Positions 26,508-33,642 of a stretch of 64,000 nt of DNA are shown here, piece by piece. The stretch comes from Paenarthrobacter sp. PH39-S1 (GTDB lineage Bacteria > Actinomycetota > Actinomycetes > Actinomycetales > Micrococcaceae). Position numbers and translations under genes: made by a program. Each line of letters begins with the position of its first letter. Position 1 is the stretch's first letter. A model generated the notes under the pieces. The model ran no database searches, was not told where the DNA came from, and saw only the letters and a list, made by a program, of their open reading frames with translations. The stretch lies in contig NZ_JASISR010000001.1 in assembly GCF_030063245.1 (NCBI RefSeq), forward strand, positions 98,178 to 162,177, read 5' to 3'.

Positions 26508-27407
26508 TCAGCCGCCGAACGGCAGCCGCGGATCGATCTCCGCGCCGTCCCAGGTCTGCCGGATCCAGCCATGGTGCGGGTCATCGCTGATCAGCCATTC
26601 GCGCGCCGGGCCCGAGCCGGCCATCACGTTCAGATAGTAGAGGTCGTAGCCGGGTGCCGCCATGGCCGGCCCGTGCCAGCCGTAGGGCACCAGAATGGTG
26701 TCTCCGGTTCGGACCTCGGCGTTCACATCGATGGGGCGGTCGTCGGAGGCGTAGACGCGCTGGTAGCCGATGGCATCTGCGTCCGCGGGTGCCGGGGAGC
26801 CGGCGGCGACCTGTGTTTCGAAGTAGTAGATTTCCTCAAGTGCGGTCTCGCCGTCCTTCTCCTCATCATGTTTGTGCGGAGGGTAGGAGGACCAATTGCC
26901 GGCCGGGGTCAGGACCTCGCACACGATGAAGCGGTCGGCTTCGAGCGCGGCCGGGGTACCAAAGTTGTGGACCTGGCGCGAGCAGTTGCCGGCCCCGCGG
27001 AGCTCCACCGGAATTTCCGCGGCGGTGACCAGACGGGTGGGGTAGGAACGGCGGGCAGGGGCGGTGGCGACGGCCACGCGACCGCCGCTGGCCGAGCTGA
27101 TTGTCAGGGCCTTCCCGATGCCGGAGTAGAGGACGTCCGACGGGCCGGTGAACACGCTGGCACGGCCGGCCAGCGGGTAGCCGATGCCGTCCACGGTGAC
27201 GGTGAAGGCTCCGTTGAGTGGAACCACAATCCGTTCCTCGCCGGCAGCCGGCATGGTCACGGGGGTGCGGGGTTCCAGCGTCGCCACGTTCAGCCCGGTG
27301 TGCGCCCAGCCCTCAATGTTTGCGGTGGAACCGCTGCTGCCCAGAGAGATGTCCCAATCGCCGTCACGGGCCGAGCCCAGGGGGTATACCCAGTTAGTCA
27401 TAGTCAT
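26508..27407 (-). CDS. iolB: 5-deoxy-glucuronate isomerase (IolB)
   Basis: 299 aa bicupin enzyme converting 5-deoxyglucuronate to 5-dehydro-2-deoxygluconate, the step between IolD and IolC. The start is ATG 27407 (MTMTNWVYPLG), preceded by AAGGAG; an upstream in-frame ATG at 27476 is less likely. The metal-binding C-terminal cupin shows SSYPPHKHDE then LEEIYYFE, and the C-terminal part has VPYGWHGPAMAAPGYDLYYL and MAGSGPAREWLISDDPHHGW. It is transcribed towards the iol operon on its own promoter. Confidence 0.95.
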   Translation of the reverse strand: MTMTNWVYPLGSARDGDWDISLGSSGSTANIEGWAHTGLNVATLEPRTPVTMPAAGEERIVVPLNGAFTVTVDGIGYPLAGRASVFTGPSDVLYSGIGKALTISSASGGRVAVATAPARRSYPTRLVTAAEIPVELRGAGNCSRQVHNFGTPAALEADRFIVCEVLTPAGNWSSYPPHKHDEEKDGETALEEIYYFETQVAAGSPAPADADAIGYQRVYASDDRPIDVNAEVRTGDTILVPYGWHGPAMAAPGYDLYYLNVMAGSGPAREWLISDDPHHGWIRQTWDGAEIDPRLPFGG

Positions 27408-27733
27408 GAGAGGAGCTCCTTCGGTTGTCGTTGGCGGCCTTTCATTCATCTTATTGTCAGCACAAAGAAGCCACAATGATGAATGACGGGAAAGAGGCGG
27501 ACGTCAGACACTTTGCGGCGGTGGCGCCGGAGTCCGGCGCTGGATCAGTTCCGGCGCCGGCCTGTCGGTGGACGGGAGCTCGCCTGCAGGTCCGCGCGTG
27601 CGGCCGGCCGCTGTGTCAGGGGCCACTTTTCGAACCTAGCGAAATTTAGGTCCTATTGTTCAGACAAATAACAAGATTAGACTGTTGGGGGCCCTCAGGG
27701 GGTGGAAAGCCACCAGTCAGCGCCGAAACTGGC
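27408..27733 (-). promoter_or_regulatory. iolB promoter region with two GntR-type operator boxes
   Basis: This 326-bp gene-free stretch holds TGTCAGCACAAA (27455-27466, plus strand) and TGTCTGAACAAT (27668-27657, minus strand), both close to the boxes at 16473 and 16489. A partial TGTCAGGGGCCA lies at 27614. The distance to iolB (48 bp for the proximal box) fits repression. No open frame with family resemblance is seen here. Confidence 0.55.
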
Positions 27734-28474
27734 TTAGCGCTGCACCAACGTCATTTCGAAACTGTACGAGTCTGCCCGATAAACGTGGTGGCCCGTTTCG
27801 ACGCTACGGCCAGTATCATCCGTCGCGGTGCGCTCCATGGTGACCAGGGCGGATCCGACCGGCGTTTCGAGCAGTGGCGCTTGGTAGTCGTCGGCGACCA
27901 TCGCACCGACGCGCTGTGTTGCCAGGCGAAAATTCACACCGCCTCGGCGGAGGATCTCGTAAAGGCCCTGTTCGCGAAGCCGGGGTTCGTCGATGGTCGT
28001 TATGTCGTCGCGGACCCAGTTCTCCATCAGGGCCAGCGGCTTTCCGTCTACCTTTCGCAGGCGTGTGAAATGGTAGACGCTGGCTCCGTCGGGAAGTTGG
28101 AGCGCCTCCTGGGTGGGACTGTCCGCGGTGATGTGGGCGAAGCTGAGGACATCCGTGGTTGGCGTGCTGCCGCGGCTTCTCAGGTCATCGAAAAGGCTGG
28201 ACAGCTCCAGCGGGCGGCGGACCTGGCTGGCGACGACCTGGGTTCCGACGCCACGTTTGCGGACCAGCAGGCCGGAGCGGACCAGCTCGTCCATTGCCTT
28301 GCGCATGGTTGGCCGGGATAAATTGAGCTGCGCCGCCAAGTCGATTTCGTTGTCCAGTTTGCTTCCCGGAGCCAGTTGCCCGCTGTGGATGGCCTCCTCG
28401 ATGCCCTGAACTATTTGGTGGTACAGCGGCACGGGGGAGGAGCGGTCGACGCTGAGGTTGAATTGCTTCGCCAT
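27734..28474 (-). CDS. GntR-family transcriptional regulator with UTRA domain (probable inositol repressor)
   Basis: 246 aa from ATG 28474 (MAKQFNLSVD) with AAGGAAGAG upstream; a longer frame to 28582 is unlikely. The N-terminal winged helix reads PLYHQIVQGIEEAIHSG then LAAQLNLSRPTMRKAMDELV and LLVRKRGVGTQV. The C-terminal UTRA ligand domain has LALMENWVRDD and ATDDTGRSVETGHHVYRADSY. It is placed directly upstream of iolB and the shared boxes recur before the tautomerase gene, iolC, iolB and this gene, so it is the natural candidate for the iol repressor. The inducer would be an inositol intermediate. Confidence 0.88.
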   Translation of the reverse strand: MAKQFNLSVDRSSPVPLYHQIVQGIEEAIHSGQLAPGSKLDNEIDLAAQLNLSRPTMRKAMDELVRSGLLVRKRGVGTQVVASQVRRPLELSSLFDDLRSRGSTPTTDVLSFAHITADSPTQEALQLPDGASVYHFTRLRKVDGKPLALMENWVRDDITTIDEPRLREQGLYEILRRGGVNFRLATQRVGAMVADDYQAPLLETPVGSALVTMERTATDDTGRSVETGHHVYRADSYSFEMTLVQR

Positions 28475-28547
28475 GAGGCTCTTCCTTAATGCTCTACGCG
28501 CACTGAGGGTATGCAACCCGCCACCATCTGCCCGCGTCATGTTCGCT

Positions 28548-28559
28548 TGATAGGACATA
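28548..28559 (+). promoter_or_regulatory. Putative auto-regulatory operator of the GntR gene
   Basis: TGATAGGACATA matches TGACAGGACATG at 16489 in 10 of 12 positions and lies 74 bp upstream of the regulator's start codon. This suggests autoregulation. Confidence 0.45.
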
Positions 28560-28672
28560 GTACGTAGGCTCGATAATAGCATTTCCTCGAGTTGTTACGG
28601 GTAATGCGCCATGTGGAGGCCCGGCGCCCCGGCGGAACGTAGCCACCCGTCGGGGGATAGCCCTGCCCCCGG

Positions 28673-28795
28673 CTGGTCCTCAACCCCAACCCGGACCACA
28701 ACGCCGTCGAAACCACCACCACCACCGGACACACCTACACCTCCACCGCACCGGCACTCCCCGGCACAAGCCATGCGGAAGCAGGCGGGCGCTGA
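28673..28795 (+). pseudogene. Probable C-terminal remnant of a DUF222/HNH endonuclease gene
   Basis: A 40-codon frame ending with TGA at 28793-28795 contains NPNPDHNAVETTTTTGHTY then TSTAPALPGTS. This resembles the tail after the HNH motif in the multi-copy DUF222/HNH proteins of Arthrobacter. A TAG closes the frame just upstream (28658-28660) and no HNH residues are left. The surrounding 28475-28806 holds no other gene; apart from the operator at 28548 I see nothing else there. Confidence 0.4.
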
Positions 28796-28806
28796 CGCCT
28801 TCGCGC

Positions 28807-29610
28807 TCAGCCCTCCGGAGTCGTTCCGCCCAGGCGGCTGGTGATTTTCCGCGCAGCGTCGGCGCAGGCTTCACCAAGCGTGCTGAGCAGGTCCGAGGAA
28901 ACGCGGAACCTCGGGGCGGGTATCAGCACCGCCGCGACGACATTCCCGCGGTGGTCGTACACGGGGGCCGCCACACTGGCCTCGTCCAGTGACGTTTCCC
29001 CGTAATTGGTGGCGTAGCCGCGTACCGATGCGTCTTTGAGCCGGACCAGGTAGGCCTCAAGCCCGGCGTGGTCCATTCCCGGGAAGGTAATGCTGCCGCT
29101 GGTGAGCAGGGCGCGCGCCCGCTCGGCGGGTTCGGAGGCGAGGAACACCTGTATCGAGGAGCTCATGGCATCGTGATAACGGGTACCTAGGGGCGTGGTG
29201 TGTTTGACCTGGTGGCGGCTGGCAATTTGTTCCACACACATGGATTCATTGTTATCCCATACCATCAGCGCGCTGGTTTCGCCTGTACGTTCCGTCAATT
29301 CCCGCAGCACTGGATAGGCGACGCGGCGTTCCTCGAGATCCGCGAGCAGCGGACCGGCGAGGGCGATCAGACCCAGTCCCAGCGTGTAGCGCCGAGTCTC
29401 CGAATCCCGTTGAACCAGGTTCTCCGCCTCCAAGGTCGCCAGCATGCGGGAGACAGTGCTCTTGTGTAACCCTATCCGTGCCGCAATCTCCGTCACACCC
29501 AAGAGCGGCTCGTCCAGCGAAAAACAGCGCAGCACGGCAATGGCATTGACGATGACGGAAGTTCCGCGGGCTTCGCCGCGGGCGGAATCGTCGCTTGAAG
29601 CCGTAGCCAT
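28807..29610 (-). CDS. IclR-family regulator (creatine branch)
   Basis: 267 aa. The N-terminal winged helix is GVTEIAARIGLHKSTVSRML; the C-terminal IclR effector domain has RYTLGLGLIALAGPLLADLE, GETSALMVWDN and VAAPVYDHRGNVVAAVLIP. It lies downstream of MHS transporter - creatinase on the same strand, so it probably controls creatine use. It is a close paralogue of the IclR at 61073, sharing for example VKHT-PLGTRY-type and LHKSTVSR blocks, which suggests duplicated control of the creatine and creatinine branches. Confidence 0.9.
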   Translation of the reverse strand: MATASSDDSARGEARGTSVIVNAIAVLRCFSLDEPLLGVTEIAARIGLHKSTVSRMLATLEAENLVQRDSETRRYTLGLGLIALAGPLLADLEERRVAYPVLRELTERTGETSALMVWDNNESMCVEQIASRHQVKHTTPLGTRYHDAMSSSIQVFLASEPAERARALLTSGSITFPGMDHAGLEAYLVRLKDASVRGYATNYGETSLDEASVAAPVYDHRGNVVAAVLIPAPRFRVSSDLLSTLGEACADAARKITSRLGGTTPEG

Positions 29611-29644
29611 GGGTGCCCTCTCGCATTCTCAGTGGAATTAGCGC

Positions 29645-29680
29645 AATTGTCGGAATTGTCGGAATTGTCGGAATTGTCGG
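29645..29680. repeat. 9-bp tandem repeat before the IclR gene
   Basis: Four perfect copies of AATTGTCGG lie 35-70 bp upstream of the iclR start and run into the palindrome at 29679. Copy-number change would alter the leader or spacing of this gene. Confidence 0.9.
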
Positions 29681-29714
29681 AATACGGTGCCACTAGTGTG
29701 TGGCACCGTATTCC
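29679..29714. terminator. Perfect 15-bp inverted repeat between creatinase and iclR
   Basis: GGAATACGGTGCCAC (29679-29693) and GTGGCACCGTATTCC (29700-29714) are exactly complementary with a 6-base loop. It lies 54 bp after the creatinase stop on the transcribed minus strand but has no T-run. It may be a 3' stabilising hairpin or terminator of the creatinase transcript, or an operator of the adjacent iclR gene. Confidence 0.6.
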
Positions 29715-29767
29715 GCAGCGCCTGAACCGACTGCTTGCTCAGGCACTATGAGACTAAGCTTAGGACC

Positions 29768-31024
29768 TTAGACTCCCACGATATTGTGCTCGGGGCCGAA
29801 CGGGAACTTGGTGATGTTCTCCGCTCCGTCCTCGCCCACAACCAGAATGTCGTGCTCACGGTAACCGCCGGCACCGGGCTGGCCGTCCAACACGGTAATC
29901 ATGGGCTCCATGGAAACCACCATGCCCGGTTCCAGAACGGTGTCGATGTCCTCGCGCAGTTCCAGTCCGGCTTCCCGCCCGTAGTAGTGGCTGAGGACAC
30001 CGAAGGAATGTCCGTAGCCGAAGGTCCTATTGGCCAGCAGGCCGCGGTCTACGTAGATCTCGTTCAGCTCAGCGGCAATGTCCTTGCAGACGGCGCCGGG
30101 CTTGATCAGTTCCAAGCCCCGCTTGTGCACCTCTACGTTGACATTCCACAACTCCAGGGAGCGGGCGTCGGGCTCGCCAAGGAACAAGGTGCGCTCCAGG
30201 GCCGTGTAGTAGCCGCTCGTCATGGGGAAGCAGTTCAACGACAGGATGTCGTGTTCCTGGAGCTTGCGCGTGGTGGCCCAGTTGTGGGCACCGTCCGTGT
30301 TGATCCCGGACTGGAACCACACCCAGGTGTCGCGGATCTCGGAGTTGGGGAAGGTGCGGGCGATCTCGTGCACCATGGCCTCGGTGCCGATCAGCGCCAC
30401 CTCATATTCGGTGATGCCGGCAGTGATGGCGTTGCGGATGGCCTCGCCGCCCAGGTCGCCGATGCGGGCGCCGTGCTTGATGACCGCGATTTCCTCGGCT
30501 GACTTGATCATGCGCTGGCGCATGGCCGCCTGCGCCACGTCCACCAGGGTGGCGTCGGCAAATGCGGCCTGGATCTTGTTGCGGTTATCCAGGGGCAGGG
30601 TGTCGTCCTCGACACCCAGGCGGCGGACGTTGACGCCCCGGGTGCGCAGGGACTCCTGGATGGCGAAGATGTAGTTGTCGCGGCGCCAGTCCGTGTAGAC
30701 AATGTTCTCGCCGTACCCACGGCGCCACGGCATCCCGGCGTCGATGTTCGCGGTGACTGTGACCGTGTCGGTGGGAGTGACCACCATGGCGTAGGAACGG
30801 CCAAAGTAGGTGAACAGGAAGTCGGAGTAGTACTTGATGCTGTGGAAGCTGGTCAGGACGACGGCGTCCAGGTCCTTCGCGGCCATGATCTCCCGGAGGC
30901 CGGCAATGCGGCGCTCGAGTTCGGCGTCGGAAAAGGTCAGCTGGACCTTCTCGCCGTTGTGCAGCACCTTCAGGCGCTCCAGCTCGGCTATTGACGTGAC
31001 GTTCTCGGGAATGGTGGTGCTCAT
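29768..31024 (-). CDS. Creatinase (creatine amidinohydrolase)
   Basis: 418 aa, M24 "pita-bread" fold. It hydrolyses creatine to sarcosine and urea in the cytoplasm. Nearly the whole length resembles characterised creatinases, including SFHSIKYYSDFLFTYFGR, TANIDAGMPWRR, YTDWRRDNYIFAIQ, MIKSAEE, DTWVWFQSGINTDGAHN, SLNCFPMTSGYYTALERT, FGYGHSFGVLSHYYGREAG and VVSMEPMI. It lacks the five metal ligands of aminopeptidase P, as creatinases do. It lies 62 bp downstream of an MHS transporter, presumably the creatine importer. General Xaa-Pro peptidase activity is a less likely alternative. Confidence 0.93.
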   Translation of the reverse strand: MSTTIPENVTSIAELERLKVLHNGEKVQLTFSDAELERRIAGLREIMAAKDLDAVVLTSFHSIKYYSDFLFTYFGRSYAMVVTPTDTVTVTANIDAGMPWRRGYGENIVYTDWRRDNYIFAIQESLRTRGVNVRRLGVEDDTLPLDNRNKIQAAFADATLVDVAQAAMRQRMIKSAEEIAVIKHGARIGDLGGEAIRNAITAGITEYEVALIGTEAMVHEIARTFPNSEIRDTWVWFQSGINTDGAHNWATTRKLQEHDILSLNCFPMTSGYYTALERTLFLGEPDARSLELWNVNVEVHKRGLELIKPGAVCKDIAAELNEIYVDRGLLANRTFGYGHSFGVLSHYYGREAGLELREDIDTVLEPGMVVSMEPMITVLDGQPGAGGYREHDILVVGEDGAENITKFPFGPEHNIVGV

Positions 31025-31086
31025 GGTGTCTCCTTGTTGATATTGCGTTGGTAAAGTGAGGGAAAGTTTGGGGTGGACCTGGGCTG

Positions 31087-32490
31087 TTAGTGCATCAACG
31101 GTGCCTTCGAGGTCTCCTTGGCAAGCGACACGGCGATCAGGGATACGACGGCGGCCGCCATCAGGTACCAGCCTGGTGCCAGGTTGGAGCCGCTGAGCTT
31201 GATGAGCAGTGTCGAGGCGAACAGTGCGGTGCCGCCAAAGAGTGCGTTGGTGAGGTTGAAACTCACGGCGAATCCGCTGTAGCGGATCTTTGTGGGGAAC
31301 AGTTCGGCCAGGAAGCTGGGCAGCGTTCCGTCATTGAGGGTCAGCATCGCGCCCAGCAGGATCTGGACCAAGATGATGACCAGGAAGTTCCCGGTGCCCA
31401 AGAGCAAGAACATCGGAACGGTCAGCACCACGAAGAGGATCGAGGCGGTGATCAGGACCCGTTTCCGGCCGAACCGGTCCGAGGCCAGCCCGGTCAGGAA
31501 GATGAAGCCAATGTAGGTGGCCAGGGCGACCGTGGTGGCCAGGAACGACCCGGAGGAATCCAGGCCGACGACCTCACTGAGGTAGGTGGGCATGTAGCTG
31601 AGAACCACATAGAAGCCGACTGCGTTCAGGACCACTGCACCGATGGCGATCAGGAGCGGACGCCAGTGCTTGCGGAACAAGTCCGTGACGGGGGCCTTGA
31701 TCGCCTCGTCTTCCTTTTCCAGGGCCAGGAATGCCGGGGTGTCCTCGAGCTTGACACGGATGTAGCGGCCGATCAGACCCATCGGGGCGGCAAGCAAGAA
31801 CGGAAGGCGCCAGCCCCAGGAGTTCATTTGGTCCGGGGACAGGGAGACGGAAAGCAGCAACGCGATCAAGGAGCCAAGCAGCAGCCCGGTGGCCGTGCTG
31901 GCGGGCACCACAGCTGCGTAGAGTCCGCGCCGGTTCGCCGGGGCGTACTCCACCAGGAACGCCGAGGCGCCGGCGTATTCACCGGCGGCCGAGAACCCCT
32001 GGACAACGCGCACGAGCAGCAGCAGGATCGGTGCCCAGATGCCAATGATGTTGTAATCGGGGATCAGCGCGATCGCGAAGGTCGCCCCGGACATGATCAA
32101 AATCGACAAGGACAAGGCGTTCTTGCGCCCCACCCGGTCGCCGATGTGCCCCCAAATGAACCCCCCGATGGGGCGGACAAAGAAGGAGATGGCGAACAAG
32201 CCGAACGTCAGCAGCAGTGCGGTCTGCTTGTCCGCCTCCGGAAAGAAGGCGTGCGCTATGGTGACGGCCAGGTATCCGTAGACGGCGTAGTCGAACCATT
32301 CGACGAAGTTGCCGATGAAGCTGGCGCCAATGACCCGCCGCAGGGTGCTCTTGGAAACGCCGGTTCCGTCGTTGGGGCCTTGCTGGCCGCTGAGGGTTGT
32401 CGTCTTGGGGGACAGCGAAGCGAGCCCGGCATTGGGTTCGGTGCCCGGCAAACCGGCGGGCAATGCTACTTCGGGTGTTTCATTAGTCAT
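31087..32490 (-). CDS. MHS-family (MFS) transporter, probable creatine importer
   Basis: 467 aa from ATG 32490 (MTNETPEVALP). It has twelve predicted helices and the metabolite:H+ symporter signature: VIGASFIGNFVEWFDYAVYG (TM1), GHIGDRVGRKNAL loop and GFSAAGEYAGASAFLVEYAP. The ProP/ShiA-type group carries organic acids, betaines and similar solutes. As first gene before creatinase, creatine is the likely substrate. A second MHS member with the same TM1 pattern is at 52913. Confidence 0.88.
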   Translation of the reverse strand: MTNETPEVALPAGLPGTEPNAGLASLSPKTTTLSGQQGPNDGTGVSKSTLRRVIGASFIGNFVEWFDYAVYGYLAVTIAHAFFPEADKQTALLLTFGLFAISFFVRPIGGFIWGHIGDRVGRKNALSLSILIMSGATFAIALIPDYNIIGIWAPILLLLVRVVQGFSAAGEYAGASAFLVEYAPANRRGLYAAVVPASTATGLLLGSLIALLLSVSLSPDQMNSWGWRLPFLLAAPMGLIGRYIRVKLEDTPAFLALEKEDEAIKAPVTDLFRKHWRPLLIAIGAVVLNAVGFYVVLSYMPTYLSEVVGLDSSGSFLATTVALATYIGFIFLTGLASDRFGRKRVLITASILFVVLTVPMFLLLGTGNFLVIILVQILLGAMLTLNDGTLPSFLAELFPTKIRYSGFAVSFNLTNALFGGTALFASTLLIKLSGSNLAPGWYLMAAAVVSLIAVSLAKETSKAPLMH

Positions 32491-32514
32491 AAGAATCCAC
32501 CAAAGGGTTTGGGG

Positions 32515-32566
32515 TTGCAATCATTGCAACGTCGTTGCACCAGCGTACGGCGTGATTCGGATCACG
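32515..32566 (-). promoter_or_regulatory. Control region of the creatine operon
   Basis: Three TTGCAA-type half-sites occur in succession: TTGCAA (32515-32520), TTGCAA (32524-32529) and TTGCAC (32535-32540). The first pair forms TTGCAA-TCA-TTGCAA and the second a perfect TGCAACG-T-CGTTGCA palindrome. Further upstream CGTGATTCGGATCACG (32551-32566) is a perfect GTGA-N6-TCAC box. The half-sites resemble the GTTGCT boxes of the creatinine operons, in keeping with the paralogous IclR proteins. Confidence 0.55.
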
Positions 32567-32724
32567 GTCAAGGGCTTTTCGCAGCGATTACAAGAAAACT
32601 TTGTCCCCGCCGACGATGCCGCGTCCCGGCGCGAAAAAAATCGGTTCGCTCCGGGAATTGCCGTCACCCCAACCGTGTTGCCCCTGCTGCGCCGGTTCTA
32701 CGCAACTGGAGACCGCTGCCGTGC

Positions 32725-33642
32725 CTACCGGAGAACGGCGTCGTTCAGCAAGACACGGTCCTGGCCGGGCTGCGGTCCCGGATGCACCAGACGCCGATGC
32801 CGGTAGATGTCGGCACACACGCTTTGGGCATGGCGTGCAATCTCCTCCAGAGGAGCCACCCACATGCCTTCCAGGCTCTTGACCCGGACGATGAGCTCCT
32901 CCAGCGCCGTCAGCCTGGACGGCCGGCCGGAAATGAACGGATGATTCGTCAGCACAAAGCAGCCTGCACCGGCGTGGGCGCTCTGGGCCTCCAGCAACCA
33001 CATTTCGGTCGCCTTGCGGGGGGATTCGATGACGCCGCTACCGGTCCAACCCGGATAGTAACCGTACTGTTCCCAGTCGTCGAGGGCCCAGTCCACCGGA
33101 ATTTCGATGAGCGAGCCCGCGTCCATCCCTTCGCCGGCAAACGAGTACGGTGCATCCCCGTCCAACAGGCTGGAGTCGTACAGGAAGCCGCGCTCATGCA
33201 GGAGTTTGGTGGTCTGCCAGTTGTATTCCCACCAGGGTGCCCGATAACCGACCGGCCGGACGCCGGCCACCTTGTCCAGTGCCTCCAGCCCCCGGTCCAG
33301 CATGTCAGCCTCCTCCGCGGCAGACATGTCCGTGGTCTTTTCGTGCAGATACCCATGGTGGCCGATCTCGTGCCCTTCATCGACAATCCTGCGGACCATG
33401 TCCGGATACAGCTCGGCGGTAAAGCCGGGGACGAAAAACGTGGCGGATACCTCCTGCCTGTTGAGCATCGCCAAGAGCTTTGGCATGGCGACCAACGGGC
33501 CGTAGCTTTGGTGGGACATAAGGGACATACGGTTCACGAAGCCCGCGTCGTGGGCTATCGCGCCGGATTCCGCGTCGACGTCAAAGGTGAAGGACGCCGC
33601 TGCGCGCTTACCTTTGGGCCATTCAAAGCTGGGTAGTGACAT
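32725..33642 (-). CDS. PuuE/PgdA-like polysaccharide-deacetylase-fold hydrolase
   Basis: 305 aa from ATG 33642 (MSLPSFEWPKG). It is a NodB-fold enzyme: FTFDVDAESGA carries the first metal aspartate, HEIGHHGYLHEKT the two metal histidines, and VGYRAPWWEYN the third motif. This variant is shared by PuuE-type allantoinases and the H. pylori PgdA-like group, which act on small amides and not on chitin. There is no signal peptide, so it acts in the cytoplasm. Its start overlaps the end of the NCS1 permease gene by 20 bp, so both work together, probably opening a cyclic ureide or amide brought in by the permease. Allantoin, a hydantoin or a pyrimidine are candidates. Confidence 0.82.
   Translation of the reverse strand: MSLPSFEWPKGKRAAASFTFDVDAESGAIAHDAGFVNRMSLMSHQSYGPLVAMPKLLAMLNRQEVSATFFVPGFTAELYPDMVRRIVDEGHEIGHHGYLHEKTTDMSAAEEADMLDRGLEALDKVAGVRPVGYRAPWWEYNWQTTKLLHERGFLYDSSLLDGDAPYSFAGEGMDAGSLIEIPVDWALDDWEQYGYYPGWTGSGVIESPRKATEMWLLEAQSAHAGAGCFVLTNHPFISGRPSRLTALEELIVRVKSLEGMWVAPLEEIARHAQSVCADIYRHRRLVHPGPQPGQDRVLLNDAVLR

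Noticed and set aside
29768-31024. Xaa-Pro aminopeptidase
   Set aside because: The M24 fold fits, but the long stretches shared with creatinases and the sarcosine-pathway neighbours favour creatinase.
31090-33636. 848-residue open frame on the plus strand
   Set aside because: It is antisense to the MHS transporter and PuuE-like genes and has Gln/Gly/Asp-rich composition without any family motif; such long antisense frames are expected in GC-rich coding DNA.
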